Assembly (NCBI GenBank): GCA_015501595.1
Contig: JADNRX010000366.1
Coordinates: 1 to 53,775 of the forward strand
Direction of reading: 5' to 3'
Length of the DNA stretch: 53,775 bases
DNA from: Hymenopellis radicata
Taxonomy: Eukaryota > Basidiomycota > Agaricomycetes > Agaricales > Physalacriaceae
Below the pieces are notes generated by a model. It worked only from the letters and a program-made list of their open reading frames with translations, did no database searches and was not told where the DNA came from. The translations under genes were made by a program, and so were the position numbers. Positions 9,801 to 22,000 of this stretch are shown here, in pieces; the first letter of the stretch is position 1, and every line of letters starts with the position of its first letter.

Positions 9801-12800
9801 GCTTGAGCGGACCCCTCAAGAGCATGTAAACTCCGCGAAAGGCAACATCCGGAAGTGGCCGCGACTTGCGCGCTCACTTTCGACACTGAACATCCTGACC
9901 TGGGTGTCGAGAATTTGGCCATCCTCGTTCACTGTGCCATAGTCCTAAAAGACAACAGAGAAGCGCAACGAGACAGGTCATCTTCGTCTCCTTCCCGGAT
10001 CTTATTGGACCGCGTGGAGTGGATGCTCCATGCCTTGCAGTCGCGTCTGTCGAGTGTTCTCAAGACGGATTCGAGTGGTTTAGATCGCGCTGTGCAACGC
10101 GTGTGGGCGGCTTACGAATTTGGGACGCCCTGGGAAGTCATGCCATCCCCGAACGATCGCTGGCTCATGTGTCAAACGAGCACGTCGCAATATGTACAGG
10201 TCAACATTCTCGATGGGGCCCTTTTGGTGGACGGAAAGCCTATAGGGAACCTTTCGAGCAACATCACGGAACACCCAACCTATCGTCGTATCTTTAGCAA
10301 CGTTAGTGTTTGCTTTTCATTGCTGTCTCATCGTACTCACCCGTGCATGTTATTAGGCTGTTCTCCGTGTCATTCCAGCTGGGGAAGCTGGATTTGACTA
10401 TAAGACTGTTGTAAACGTATCAGGAAACCAGGTATGTCAATCTGTGGCATCTTGGCCTTTACAACGGCATGCTGACTTGGTCTGGAAGGTCTTCTTCGCG
10501 CTTCGCCAAGACGAATTGGTTGTTGAAGCTCGTTCATCTTCCTTGGACGCTCCGGAAACTCGACAACGATATATTCCTCATACATACTTCGTTGGAGATC
10601 TACCTACGCCGCTGGTTGCTTCCTGCACTCATTGGCTAGATCTCTCATCCGGTCAGATTGAGCTACGCCCACTTGAGTCTTTGTGGACTTCATCTCCCCG
10701 CAACTGGCGTCTTAATTTTCCTCTGCGGGTCATGCAGGATGCGCAGGAGCGTAGACTCTTGGAAATGGATAGTCGTTCTTTCCGGATGATACACCAGCGC
10801 CTTCGGGAGATCGAGAGCTTGTCATTTTTCATCATGTGCACATCCAATAACACGATTGACATCCAGCTCCCTCGACTACAACTTGACTTCCAGACAGAAG
10901 TGGTATCCGGGGCCGCCCTTCGATGCTGCACGTATCCCAAGTATATCGTTGACGAGGGATTCGCGGTTGGGACCTTAACAGGATTGAAATCGAAGCTCGT
11001 CCTCCGTGAACATTTCGAAGTAGAAGGTCTCTGTCCTAAACGACGCATTCTCATCCCCTACGGCGGCGTTGTTGTCGAACCATGCCAAGATCATGTGACT
11101 GTGTCCGTTACAAACACAAAGGAAGACCAAACATTTATTCCTCATGCGGAATACGGCATCAACGAGCAGCTTGGGACGCTGGTTGGCAATGGTACACTCC
11201 GTTCAAACCTATTCAAGGTCCTACTACACGCGCTCACGAGTTACCCTCTCCCGGATCAGCTTACTGATGTCACTGGAGTCGAAGAGGCGTTGAACGTGCT
11301 CAGTTCTGCTGCCTGCATGTCGTTCCAATACCTTGGCGATAACGAGATGCAACTGCTCGAGGAGATACGGGCTCTCACTCCACAGCACACGTTTTACCCC
11401 AAGGACAAGCAGGTTATGCAAACCATACATTGGTCAAACCGACCGTCGTGCTCCCAGATCACTGCCTTTGAGCTCGTCGTGCAACACATTCTTGACTTCA
11501 ACAAGCAGCTCAATGATCTCTTCTATGACAATGTGCTACTTAATACCCGCGACCCCACACCCCCTATCCTAGCGCGGCGCGCAGCAGCGAGAGAGCATCT
11601 ATATCCTCTCGTCAACCTACGAGACGTTGTGTCAAGGTACCTTTTTTCACCTGCAGTTCTTCGCCTTTCTAACCTAGACTAGGCCATCTTGCAAAGATAC
11701 TTCCTACTCCAGTCGTAACATGGATGCCAAAACAGACCGGGAAGCGTGCCACTACCCAATCGCATTGATGACATCTGCTTTGGATGCTCGACGATTCCCC
11801 ATCCAGCAGTCTCCGACGAGTCTCTATGAGATTTTCGAGAGCTGGGGTAGCCTCAAACTTATCCCAGAATCCACGTCACAGAACATCTTCTCCTACAACC
11901 GTTACTGGATAACGAAACCGGAGTTTGGATCCACGTGGTTAGACATGTATTTGTGGTGCACCGAGAGACACGCGATCCCAGAGCCCTCAGCACTCGACGA
12001 CTGTCGGTTTACTCTGATCTTCAGCTTGGCTGCATTTGCATACGAGCACTATTTGGATTCGTGGAGCAAGAGCATTCACGTACTCCCCTACTTTGTCTTG
12101 TTCACGGTCTACTCTCGGCAATTGACGTTCCCGACTCTCCCTCCTCGCAGATCTTATGATCTCACCGTCGGCTTGGCTCCGTCTCAATCTCATATACAAG
12201 ACATCATTCGACGACATGTCCGCTTGTTGGCAGCCACACCCTCTGCCAACTTCAAGCGTTCAACCAAGAAGAAAAACAAGAAACTACGCCAAAAACATTA
12301 TGACGAGCAAGTTAAATCTTATTCTAGTGCACTTCTGTCGTACCTCATAGGCCGCTGGGATCCTAGTTGCTGGATAACGAGCATTCCAACACCACAAGAC
12401 AGGAAGTACGCAGACTACCTGAACCTTGACCAGATCCTGGTCAGCGTCTGTGATCTCTTTCAGAAGTGTCGCTACAATATCGATCTTCATGCGTATACCG
12501 AGCGTGTAGATTCTCTCTTCCAAGGCTTAGGTCCCGCATCTCATTCCAGCCCTTATCCCAGACTCCCTCCTCGCTTTTTTCACAACCTCAAAAGAGGGAC
12601 TCGCCCATCGTTTGATGGCATCAGCTTGCCTGTTCTCTTGAAAGGCCGCCACGTCCCTGGCTTATTTGATGCAGAATATCCCACATTGCCGCTCACGAAC
12701 GCCCTCGACTCCGAAGGTAGCCAGACCGACGAAAGCACGAGTGTCATTGCTCTTCACAGACTACTAAACCGTGTTAGGGCTAGCGGTCATCGTCTGCATG

Positions 12801-15800
12801 GACTATACGCAGACAACGTCAAATCAAGCCTAGAGCATCATCGGAAAGCTACCGCCTCCAGACGCACATTGCTCACAATCACACAAGATTTGAAGGCTCA
12901 TATCGGGCCGTACTACTCTGAGTGTGATGCCGCATGTGCGGATTCCTTTTGCTCTCTCGTGGATGCCCTTCGCCCCCGCTCTATGATGGACGTGATTTTG
13001 GATTGTGGTGGTCTATGGCCAAGCTTGGGCCCACGCGTATGGCTCTTCCAGATGACGAAGGCTAGGTGGGCCAGCACTGAAGAGAGGTGGCAAAACGTCC
13101 TTGGCGTGTTCTCGTCTACCCTCCTCCAAGTCCAACAGGCCGCGAGACTCAAGGAATTTCTGATGCTGATAAGTTTGTGGAGTTAGGAAAAGAGGTAGAG
13201 AATTGTAAACCTCTGGATCTCTCTCTTGTCCTGGAACACCCGGACTGGACGCTCATTCAAGTAAGTGATTCATTGTTGGGTCTCAAAGCTTGGAGAACTT
13301 ATTGGTTTTTCAGATTGAGGGAAACTTTCGTGCGAGAGATATTCAAATCGCAGTCGCGCGTGAGATGTTCTCGCCAACATCGAGTATAAGTCTCCAATTG
13401 AACATGGGCGAGGGCAAGTCGTCAGTTATCGCACCAATGCTCGCCGCTTCGCTTTCGAACGGTGACAAGCTTGTGCGGATGGTTGTTCTTAAACCTCTCG
13501 CTCCGCAGATGTTTCAATTGATGACTGAGCGGTTGTCCTTCCTTCCTAACCGGCGGATTTTCTACCTCCCCTTCTCACGTCAGATGAAGATCACTCAGAC
13601 ACAACTCCGACAGATTCGGCTTTTGGCGGAGGAGTGTGCGCGGGTCGGCGGGATCCTCGTGTCGCAGCCCGAACATATTCTGTCGGCGAAGCTGCTAGCA
13701 GTGGACAAGATGCTGTCAATAGGCTCTGGATGCGATGAAGGACTGATGTTAGACGCCGTGCGCTTCCATCGCCTCCAACACGAACATTCTCGCGACATCC
13801 TCGATGAATGTGATGAGTTGCTCCATCCCCGTTACCAGCTTATCTATACTATGGGGAAACAGGTGCCAATGGAAGGACAGCCATACCGTTGGCAGGTAAC
13901 TCAAGACGTGCTCCGAGTTGTATCCAAACATATCCTCGTAGCGGCTCGACGTTTAGGTACCCAGCTCGAAGTCCATTCCGCCTCTGCTTGGAGTTTTCCG
14001 CACTTCAAGTTCCCAACTGACGACGACTCCCTGCTTTCTGCACTCATCGAGGATGTTGCAGACGACATCATGGGAGGTTCTCTGCCCTCGTTCAATACGA
14101 CTCATCTTGGCGCGGAAGTCTTATCAGACATTCGTCATTTCGTTTGTTCTGATAATGACGCCGAGGACACGCAACTTCTACTGCAGCAGCGCTTTGGACA
14201 TGAAACGTTGTTCAACGTGTTCCTAATCCTTCGTGGTTTATTCGGACGTGGTATCCTCTCGTACGTGTTACGCGACAGGCGTTGGAGAATCGATTATGGC
14301 CTTGATCCGTCGCGCACGCTCTTAGCCGTGCCATACCGAGCCAAAGACGTCCCATCTCCTCGTGCCGAGTTTGGTCACCCAGACATCGCCATTATCTTGA
14401 CCTGTTTGGCTTATTATTACACCGGATTGACGACGACTGAGGTTGATGCCTGTTTGCGTCTATTGTTCCTTGATAGCAATCCGTCGGTCTTGTACGAAAC
14501 GTGGATCGCTGCCATCCCTCCCAGCGAACGCGAGGGTCTAAATGAAGTGGGTGCTGTCAATCTCAACGATGCCGAGCAACACGCCAGGATCGTGTCGCTT
14601 TTCCATCACTGTCACGCTGTCATCGACTTCTATCTTTCCGATGTTGTCTTCCCAAAGGCGGCAAAGCAATTCCCGGACAAGCTGCCCACTTCTGCTTGGG
14701 ATCTTGGTGAAAGGAAGCCTCATGCCACGGCTGGATTCAGCGGGACGAAGGACAACGAGTATCTCCTCCCCACTTCTATCTCACAGGTCGATCCCGTTAA
14801 TCAGGCTGGAACGAACGCCATGGTTCTCACCTACCTTCTTCAGCCGGAGAATGCCCAGTACACTTGTACTCGCGACAGCGATTCAGGGAAGAGCCTATCC
14901 GGAACGGCGTTTGTGGACATGTTGGCGACTGAACACCCAGAGATTCGAGTGCTTCTTGACATTGGCGCTCAGATGCTTGACTTGAACAACCAAGATTTAG
15001 CGAAAAGATGGTTGTCGAAGCGAAGTGATGTTGAAGCAGTGGTGTTCTTCAGTCAAGGCGACGAACTAATGGTGCTCAGACGCGATGGGACGAAGGAGTT
15101 ACTCAACTCTTCGCCGTACAGGCAGCATCTCTCTAGTTGTTTGGTCTACCTGGATGATGCACACACGAGAGGAACGGATCTGAAGCTGCCCATTGATTGG
15201 AAAGCTGCAGTGACACTCGGGAGGAAGGTCACAAAGGACAGATTGGTTCAAGGTTGGTACATATTCACTTACTTTAAGCACGTCTAACGTCCGATTAATA
15301 GGATGCATGCGAATGCGCCAACTCGGCCGGGGCCAATCCCTTCATTTCTTTGCTCAGCCTGACATCGACACCTTGATCAAAAAGATGTGCGCAGTAGACT
15401 CGATTACTGTCGCTGACATCGTTCAATGGACGATGCTTGAGACCTGTGCCGACATTGAGCATCATGCTCCTCAATGGGCGCAACAGGGGATCGATTTCAA
15501 GCAGAGAAGAGCATGTTTGGATGCTTTACCCGCCGCACCGACCCGACAAGATATCCGGCAAGTGCGAGACGTCTGGCTGCAACCTGAAGCGCGTCCGCTT
15601 CTGGAGATGTACGGCGATTACCCATCTGCGTCTCAAGCGGACAATATGATTCGGAATGACCCCGAAATATACTTGCACCTCCAGCGACTCGGAGTCTTCT
15701 CGTCTGGCCCTCAAGACGTGGACGAAGAGCAGGAGAGAGAGGTTGATCACGAGATGGAGGTGGAACGCCAGGTGGAGAGACCTTCACCGGTATCTTCTGC

Positions 15801-16536
15801 AACGCACCAACTTGACGACGATGTGAAGGCGTTTGTGAGAACAGGTCGTATTCCCTCCTCGTCATCCGCCTTCTTATCACCCTGCCGGGTGATTTCTTCG
15901 CTTCCCCACAGCTCCAATCATTCAAACAATTTCTTCCATCCCAACCTTTTGGTTACTCGGGACTACGCAGTCACCGTGAAGGGGATGAATACTTCCGATA
16001 AAGGCAGTGTAGACTTCTTGAAGGACGTGCACTGGCTTCTCTGCGCAAACGGGCCGCCGCCCGTCGTGGTGGTCATCAGCCAATTCGAGGCGAACGAATT
16101 GATGCCTGTCCTTCGTACCGACTCAGTCGTGCGGCTCCATATCTACTCGCCCCGCGTGACGCGGAGTATGCAGGTCTTTGACAGTCTCACGTTCTACAGC
16201 GTCCCACATCCCGCCCCGCTGTCATTCGAAGCGTTGATACCTCAACTCAACATCTTCGCCGGCCAACTCTATCCGACTTGTTATGCTGACTTCAAAGCGG
16301 TCTCGGCTTTCCTTGGTATTGTAGGCGCAGAAGACAAGCATGTTCCGCGTGAGCGGGATGGGTTTGTAAAGGCGAAAGATCGTGCTGGTGACATGGAGAT
16401 CTGTCCATTTCAAGTCAGTCCGCTGGCGTTGTTGCAGGAGCTTTTGGCGACACGGCGAAGAGGACAGGGATATGCGTTGACGCCCATGGGCAAGCTGGTT
16501 AGGGGATTGCCGTTGTGCCCGGAGGACATTGAATAA
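6872..16536 (+). CDS. Giant DUF6606/DUF3638/DUF3645 protein (often auto-named 'ubiquitinyl hydrolase')
   Basis: Nine exons: 6872-7159, 7207-7838, 7889-8794, 8842-10301, 10357-10431, 10489-11636, 11683-13260, 13314-15252, 15302-16536. They sum to ~3,087 residues, normal for this fungal family. I prefer the ATG at 6872 (MDHAQYIVNHVFMPLKLPQ, the family's usual beginning) to the one at 6812. The DUF3638 core carries a P-loop-like LNMGEGKSSVIAPML (exon 8) and ILDECDELLHP, a DExD-like second motif, so an ATPase/helicase-like fold is plausible. DUF3645 follows (RGILSYVLRDRRWRIDYGLD). The deubiquitinase label in databases is unproven to my knowledge. Five single-base frame breaks occur at ~7160, 9460, 9620, 9852 and 13154 (one +1, four -1). 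With them allowed for, the total coding length is an exact multiple of three and there are no in-frame stops, so I treat the gene as intact with consensus errors. A partial inverted copy is at 51534-53775. Confidence 0.82.
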
Positions 16537-17308
16537 AGTGAGCAGGCTCCAGAAACTGTCAAGGATTTAAACTGATGGCGTGTTAGTTTCTGATTAGCGT
16601 TTACGGAAGACAAAGAGCTTAGTTACCGAGTGTGTTGAAGACAAAGGTAGTTTGAGATAAGTATTCACCGACCTGAATGTGAGTTGCGTGAGCACCACGA
16701 GGTTTCTCATGCTTGAGTATACACGGTCAAAGCATTCAAGCTTACCAGAGACGTAAGCTGTTGCGCCACATCTTCATAGTAAAGACTACACGCTCTCCCA
16801 ACCTTACTCAATCCTTCATTTCCAGACATTTTACCGGAATCCAGTGTTGTTTCTCTACCGAGATGCGATCCGCGATGAACATGAGGCGCTAGTTAGTGAC
16901 CTTGGCAAATCGCTTCGTGAATCAAGGCATGACCTAGATCGTCATGGAGTTGCGCTAGTAACGCATACGGATGTTTAAGGTTGTTCAGTGCGGGCGAAGA
17001 GTAGACTAGAATCGGACACAAATCGAAAGTTCGGACTGGAGTAAAGGCAATGATGTCAACGGGGAGGATTCTAATGTAGGTGGAGGTATACAGAAAACAG
17101 ATGGTAGTAATATAGGATGCTCCTCCACAAATGCGTACTAATGGAAATAATGATACAGATTAGATGGGCCTAATGTATTCCGTCGTGAAAGGTGGCGTGA
17201 AGTCTGCGCAACTGTGTAAGTCTCAACAATAATATTACCATTGGTAGGCGTGACATACCATGATGAGGCACGCTCATGCGAGCGCTAAAACTCTATGGTT
17301 TGACAGGA
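16537..17308. other. Intergenic region
   Basis: I see no supportable gene. A possible intron-like segment (gtatgt...cacag on the minus strand, about 17262-17211) suggests the small gene at 17311-17586 may extend here. Confidence 0.35.
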
Positions 17309-17310
17309 AC

Positions 17311-17586
17311 TCAGTAGTATGTGTCAAGTTGAGAATGTATCTCGAGCTTCGACGCGGCGGCTGATGATGGGTTAGATATAGACACAGGACAGCGCAGGCC
17401 AAGGCTTACCGAGTTAGTCTGGTTCTCATCGTCGTCCGCTGTCTCGGGAGCACCAAGCTCCTGCAGAGCAATGGGTGTACTCTGGTTGAAGCTGCCCTGA
17501 TCAACGAGCGGCGTGTTGAGCAACGTTGAAAACGCGCGGGAGAGCCCTGAGAACACGCTGGCACGGGAGGTGGACGAGGACGACAT
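17311..17586 (-). CDS. Small hypothetical protein, possibly first exon(s) of a longer gene
   Basis: A minus-strand frame begins MSSSSTSRASVFSGLSRAFS and is rich in Ser and Asn, without a recognised domain. A good donor (gtaagc) at 17409 and an acceptor about 49 nt on suggest the frame is spliced after about 59 codons, in which case the unspliced end is wrong. It is divergent from the SDR gene, with about 200 bp between the start codons. Function unknown; the gene model is uncertain. Confidence 0.35.
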   Translation of the reverse strand: MSSSSTSRASVFSGLSRAFSTLLNTPLVDQGSFNQSTPIALQELGAPETADDDENQTNSVSLGLRCPVSISNPSSAAASKLEIHSQLDTYY

Positions 17587-17791
17587 GTTTCTGGGGAGGC
17601 TCGCAGACGGGTAGGGTGGTGGTGCTGTCTAAAGGCCAGATGAGCAGCGGTGGTGCTTTAATACTACGTGCTGATCTTCCGCGTCATCCGATTTATGGCA
17701 TGCATAATGACGCGGGGTAAGCCCACGTAAACAGCCGGGAATGCCGAGTCCGATCTCGGCTACTCCAGCCAAGAACCCGTCTGACGAACTC

Positions 17792-18864
17792 ATGTCTAAC
17801 ACAACCAAAACCGCCGTCGTAACCGGCGCGTCATCTGGGATTGGTCGCCAGACCGCGATTGCCCTTTCCCAAGCTGGCTGGAACGTCGTCTTGGCTGCGC
17901 GCCGCGCGGACGCGCTCGCAGAGACCATCGCCCTCTGCTCCAGTCCCGCTGAGAAATGCCTCTCCGTTCCCGGGGATGTCACCGATGAGGCGTTCGTCCA
18001 GACGCTCTTCGCCCAGGCCCTCGCGCGCTTCGGTTGGTCCCCAGTCATCTGCGGCTGTCAGCCTCGGGTTACTCATCAATATTAATCAATATCAACTTTA
18101 CTGTAGGCCGCTTAGATCTTCTATTCAATGTCAGCTCGCCGCGTTGAATAATTGAACCATAAACCATACATACTCTAGAACGCTGGCATCAACGCGCCCC
18201 AGGTGACCATCGAGGACATCTCGCTCGAGACGTTCCAGCGCGTCATCAACGTGAACCTCGTCGGCCCGTTCTTGTGCACCCGCGAGGCGTTCAAGATCTT
18301 CAAAGCCCAGAATCCCCCTGGGGGTACGTTCATCGTAGGTTAATCCTACGCGCATCTGATCTCCGTTCAGGCCGTATAATCAACAACGGATCTCTGTCCG
18401 CACACGTCCCGCGTCCGTTCTCATACCCGTATACCACCTCAAAGCACGCTATATCAGGTGAGCAGCGCATCTCTGCCTTTCAATCTCGTCAACCCGATAT
18501 GCAGGTCTTACCAAGTGCACATCCCTCGATGGGCGCACTCACAACATCACTTGCACCCAGATTGATATCGGTTTGTCTTTTGCGCCACAGCAGAACCGCT
18601 CATTCACATCCCGTTCAGGCAACGCAAGGACCGAATTAGCCGCGAGACTCTCCAAGGGCACTCTCCAGGCGGACGGCCGCACACTACCCGAGGCAATGAT
18701 TGACGTACAACATGTCGCCGACACAATCGTACACATCGCAAGTCTACCCAACGAAGTGACTCTTCTCGAAGTCAACATTATGTGAGTCTCTTTTCTGCTT
18801 TCTGATTTGAACCTGAACTGCATCTGCTAGGCCAACCAATGCCCCATACGTTGGTCGTGGATAA
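17792..18864 (+). CDS. Short-chain dehydrogenase/reductase (classical SDR)
   Basis: Seven exons (17792-18032, 18107-18129, 18179-18323, 18371-18457, 18505-18570, 18619-18781, 18831-18864) join in frame to 252 residues, the normal classical SDR length. TGASSGIG is the NAD(P)-binding glycine motif; NAG, the Ser of NNGS and YTTSK give the Asn-Ser-Tyr-Lys catalytic set. The cofactor is probably NADP(H), given the basic pair AARRAD after strand 2. Substrate unknown. Exon 2 is a 23-nt micro-exon coding GRLDLLFN across its junctions. An upstream in-frame ATG at 17741 would add 17 residues, but MSNTTKTAVVTG is the likelier start. Intact, with no frame breaks. It is convergent with the phytochrome gene. 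Confidence 0.88.
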
Positions 18865-19082
18865 TACCCTCTTGACAATCATGAGTATGTAGTATGTGTT
18901 TGTCCATGCTATGCTATGTGAACTCTACGATAGTACAAACTGCGTGGCTGATAAAGATAAATGCGCCGAATCATATATGCATGAGCCGTTCGTGAATGAG
19001 ACCCTGACCAAAAATACTCCCTACATAAAGTTACACTCCGTTAAAACCCAAAACACAAGAACCAAGATGACCCCGCCAAGTA

Positions 19083-22000
19083 TCATGACGAACTCTCGTC
19101 TTGCGACGAAGGGCTTTCACGTAACCAGCCGCCACTTTCCCAATTACATCCAGGCCGATACATATCATTCTGGCGCTGCGACAGGTCCGTGATTCCATGA
19201 AGAATCACCGCTAACCGCTTGAAATTCAGCGGCTTCAAAATCCACCCGTCCATGCCAGAGTCAGTCAACTTGTCCCGCTGCTGTTCAAAACACGACGCGG
19301 AAACAGCGAAGATGGGTATCCGACCGTTCAGTTGCTGTGAAAGCCGGGGAGATAGTGGCGCAAGACCCTCGGGAGGCGTTTGCTCGACAATGCGGATCTG
19401 TTGACTGGCCTCGTAGCCGTCTAGGATCGGCATATTGAGATCCATGAGTATGCAGTCAAACTCCCGATCCCGACGAACAAGGTCGAGCGCTTCTTGCCCG
19501 TTCATTGTGTTCACAACAGTGTGACCGCTGAGAGTCAACCGCTTGGCAAGAATTGTCTGGTTCATGATATTGTCCTACATCGCGGATCAGTCTAGGAAAT
19601 ACAGACTTAAAACATGAAGCGCCTTACCTCAACAATCAATATCCTTAAATTTTTGGATCGTGAGAAGATTGGGCCTTGCTTTGCTCTTGGGTGAGACGAG
19701 CTGTCGTTGCGGTGAGGGTAGCTTGTGAAGTGAAGCTTGTCGTTCGAGGAAAGACAGGTGTTGGCCGCGATGCAGGCGCATCGAGCTCATACTGGTCGAC
19801 CTTGACAGGACGAATGGGAATGTTCGAATCTGTGACGCCAAAGGATCCAGCCGATCTCTTGTTGGAGAGGAGCGGGGATGATCCTCCTCGTTTTCGCTCC
19901 TCCGGTGCCTGCGACGAAGTAGAAGACATGTGGTTTGATGAAAGAGCTTCCACCAACGAGTCGATCTCGTTGCCAGCATTGATGCTGGGGGCGCGAGACC
20001 GGATACGTAAAGACGATGTCGAAGACCGTCTGGAAGACGACGAGGAAATCTCGGAGCCCTCACCAAGTAATGACAAAGGTATGAGGAAAGAAAACCGGCT
20101 ACCTTCCGTGACCTTTGAATCTACGCGTAGCTGTCCGCCTAATTGTTCGACGATCCTTGCTACGACAGCTAGACCGAGACCTAGAACTAACGTTGAGCGA
20201 AAGTCACAACATGAGAAGAGTATGCAGGCATACCAACACCAGCCTCGGACGTAGCTGTCTGAGAAGACTCTACCTGCTCAAACTCTCGGAAGATACTCTC
20301 CAGTTTGGATGTTGGAATACCACAACCAGTGTCTGCGACGATAATCTCTACAGCCGTTTGTCTTGAATTTCGTAGGCCATCAGGTTCCTCTAGAGGTGTA
20401 CAGCGGATTTTGATAGAGCCATTGGTCGTGTACTTCACTGAATTTTTGTTTAAATAGGCCAGTGAGAGGATAACGACGAGTACATACAAGCGTTTGCAGT
20501 CAGATTTTGGACTACAGTCTGAATTTTTTTGGCATCACCGACAACCTGCGTGGGGCTTGAGGATACATCGAGGATGAATTCTAGGGACCGCCGCTCCGCT
20601 TCGTGTCTGTAGGAGTTTACGGCCTCTTGGATAGCGTAGGGGAGATTGAATGGTTCGTTGAAGGACGTTTCTTGCCCGCTCTCCAGTCGCGTCAGATCCT
20701 GGTATCGTGTGAGATGTAGTAGGATCATGGGAGAGTAATGCCTACCAGTAGATCATTAATCGTAAAGAGTAAACTCTAAGGACCGAGTCAGCGCTCCGGC
20801 GAGCTATGATAACGAATAGCGTCAATACCTTCGATGCAGTATGCGATCGATTGAGATTGTCTCGAGTTTCAGTGTCAAGAGGCCCGTTCAACGCCATTTC
20901 GAGGTAACTGGAGATATTATGAGAGGGTGGATAGCGATGAAGACAACAGACACACTTGATGATATGATTCAGAGGTGTCCGTACTAGAAGATTCCATGAA
21001 TGTTTGAAGTACAACGACAATCAAACTTACCTTCGTGACTGGCATTGGACAGCAGTAAACTCGTCAGCTTCGTAGCCTGCAAAGCGCTCTCCTTCTGTCG
21101 CCACACTTCGATGAATTTGCCATACACCAGGGCCAGTACGCCGGCCGTTTCGAGCTGCTCGTCTGTCCATGCACGACAACGCCCCGCCACCGTTTCAGAC
21201 CAAATCTTGAAAGACTTCCTGGGTTCCAAGACAGTATTTGTCGCGTCTTTCTTGAATGGCTTTCCAGCCCAGTGAATGTCTCGTGGTTGGCCCTTACGGA
21301 GGAATGCGATGAAATCTCTGCCTTCACTCGATAACGGAACGTACAGCAAGCCTGCGACGACCTCCAAACCTGCACCCCATTAGTGACGTTTTCCTGAGTG
21401 TACTAGAACTTACCTGTTGAAATGTTCAGGTCCTGATAGTCAATCGTCACCGCTTGCGAAGCCTGAATCGTACTGCAAGAGAAAGGATTAGTCCAGAGAA
21501 CGACGGAGAATCAAAAGAGACGCACTTGAATTGCTTCAGGCGAAGATATTCAGCCATGATCAAGATTTCTTGCCCGTGTTGATTAGGACCAAGGATCTTC
21601 GCGCCATCTCCAATAACCAGAATACCGAAATCAGCGTCGAAGAGCCCAAGTAAATCATCGGCGTTGGAGACAATGTATCCGGTCTACGTTCTTGATCAAT
21701 ACATGCTGATGAAATGCGTCGCAAAAACTGACGGGGTGATTATCTGACGCTATCGTGTTAATCTGGGACACAAGGCCGGTCAGTACGAAGACAGTATTCC
21801 AGAATAAATGTCCTACCAATTTCCGGGTCTTCAGCCGCTGTGCGTAGCTCAGTCGCTCAATATTCCGTGATATTGACTGGGACAGGAGTTTAAGCATCGC
21901 ACGAACGGGAAAAGATACTCGCATCCCATGGTCCCCATAGGAATGACATGCCACTAAGCCCCAAAGAGTTCCGAACGCCATGATAGACTGCAACTTCATC

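Noticed and set aside
11637..11760. Suspected frameshift after exon 6 of the DUF3638 gene
   Set aside because: With intron 11637-11682 the phase-2 join (AG|G) leads directly into the long downstream frame, so no frameshift is needed.
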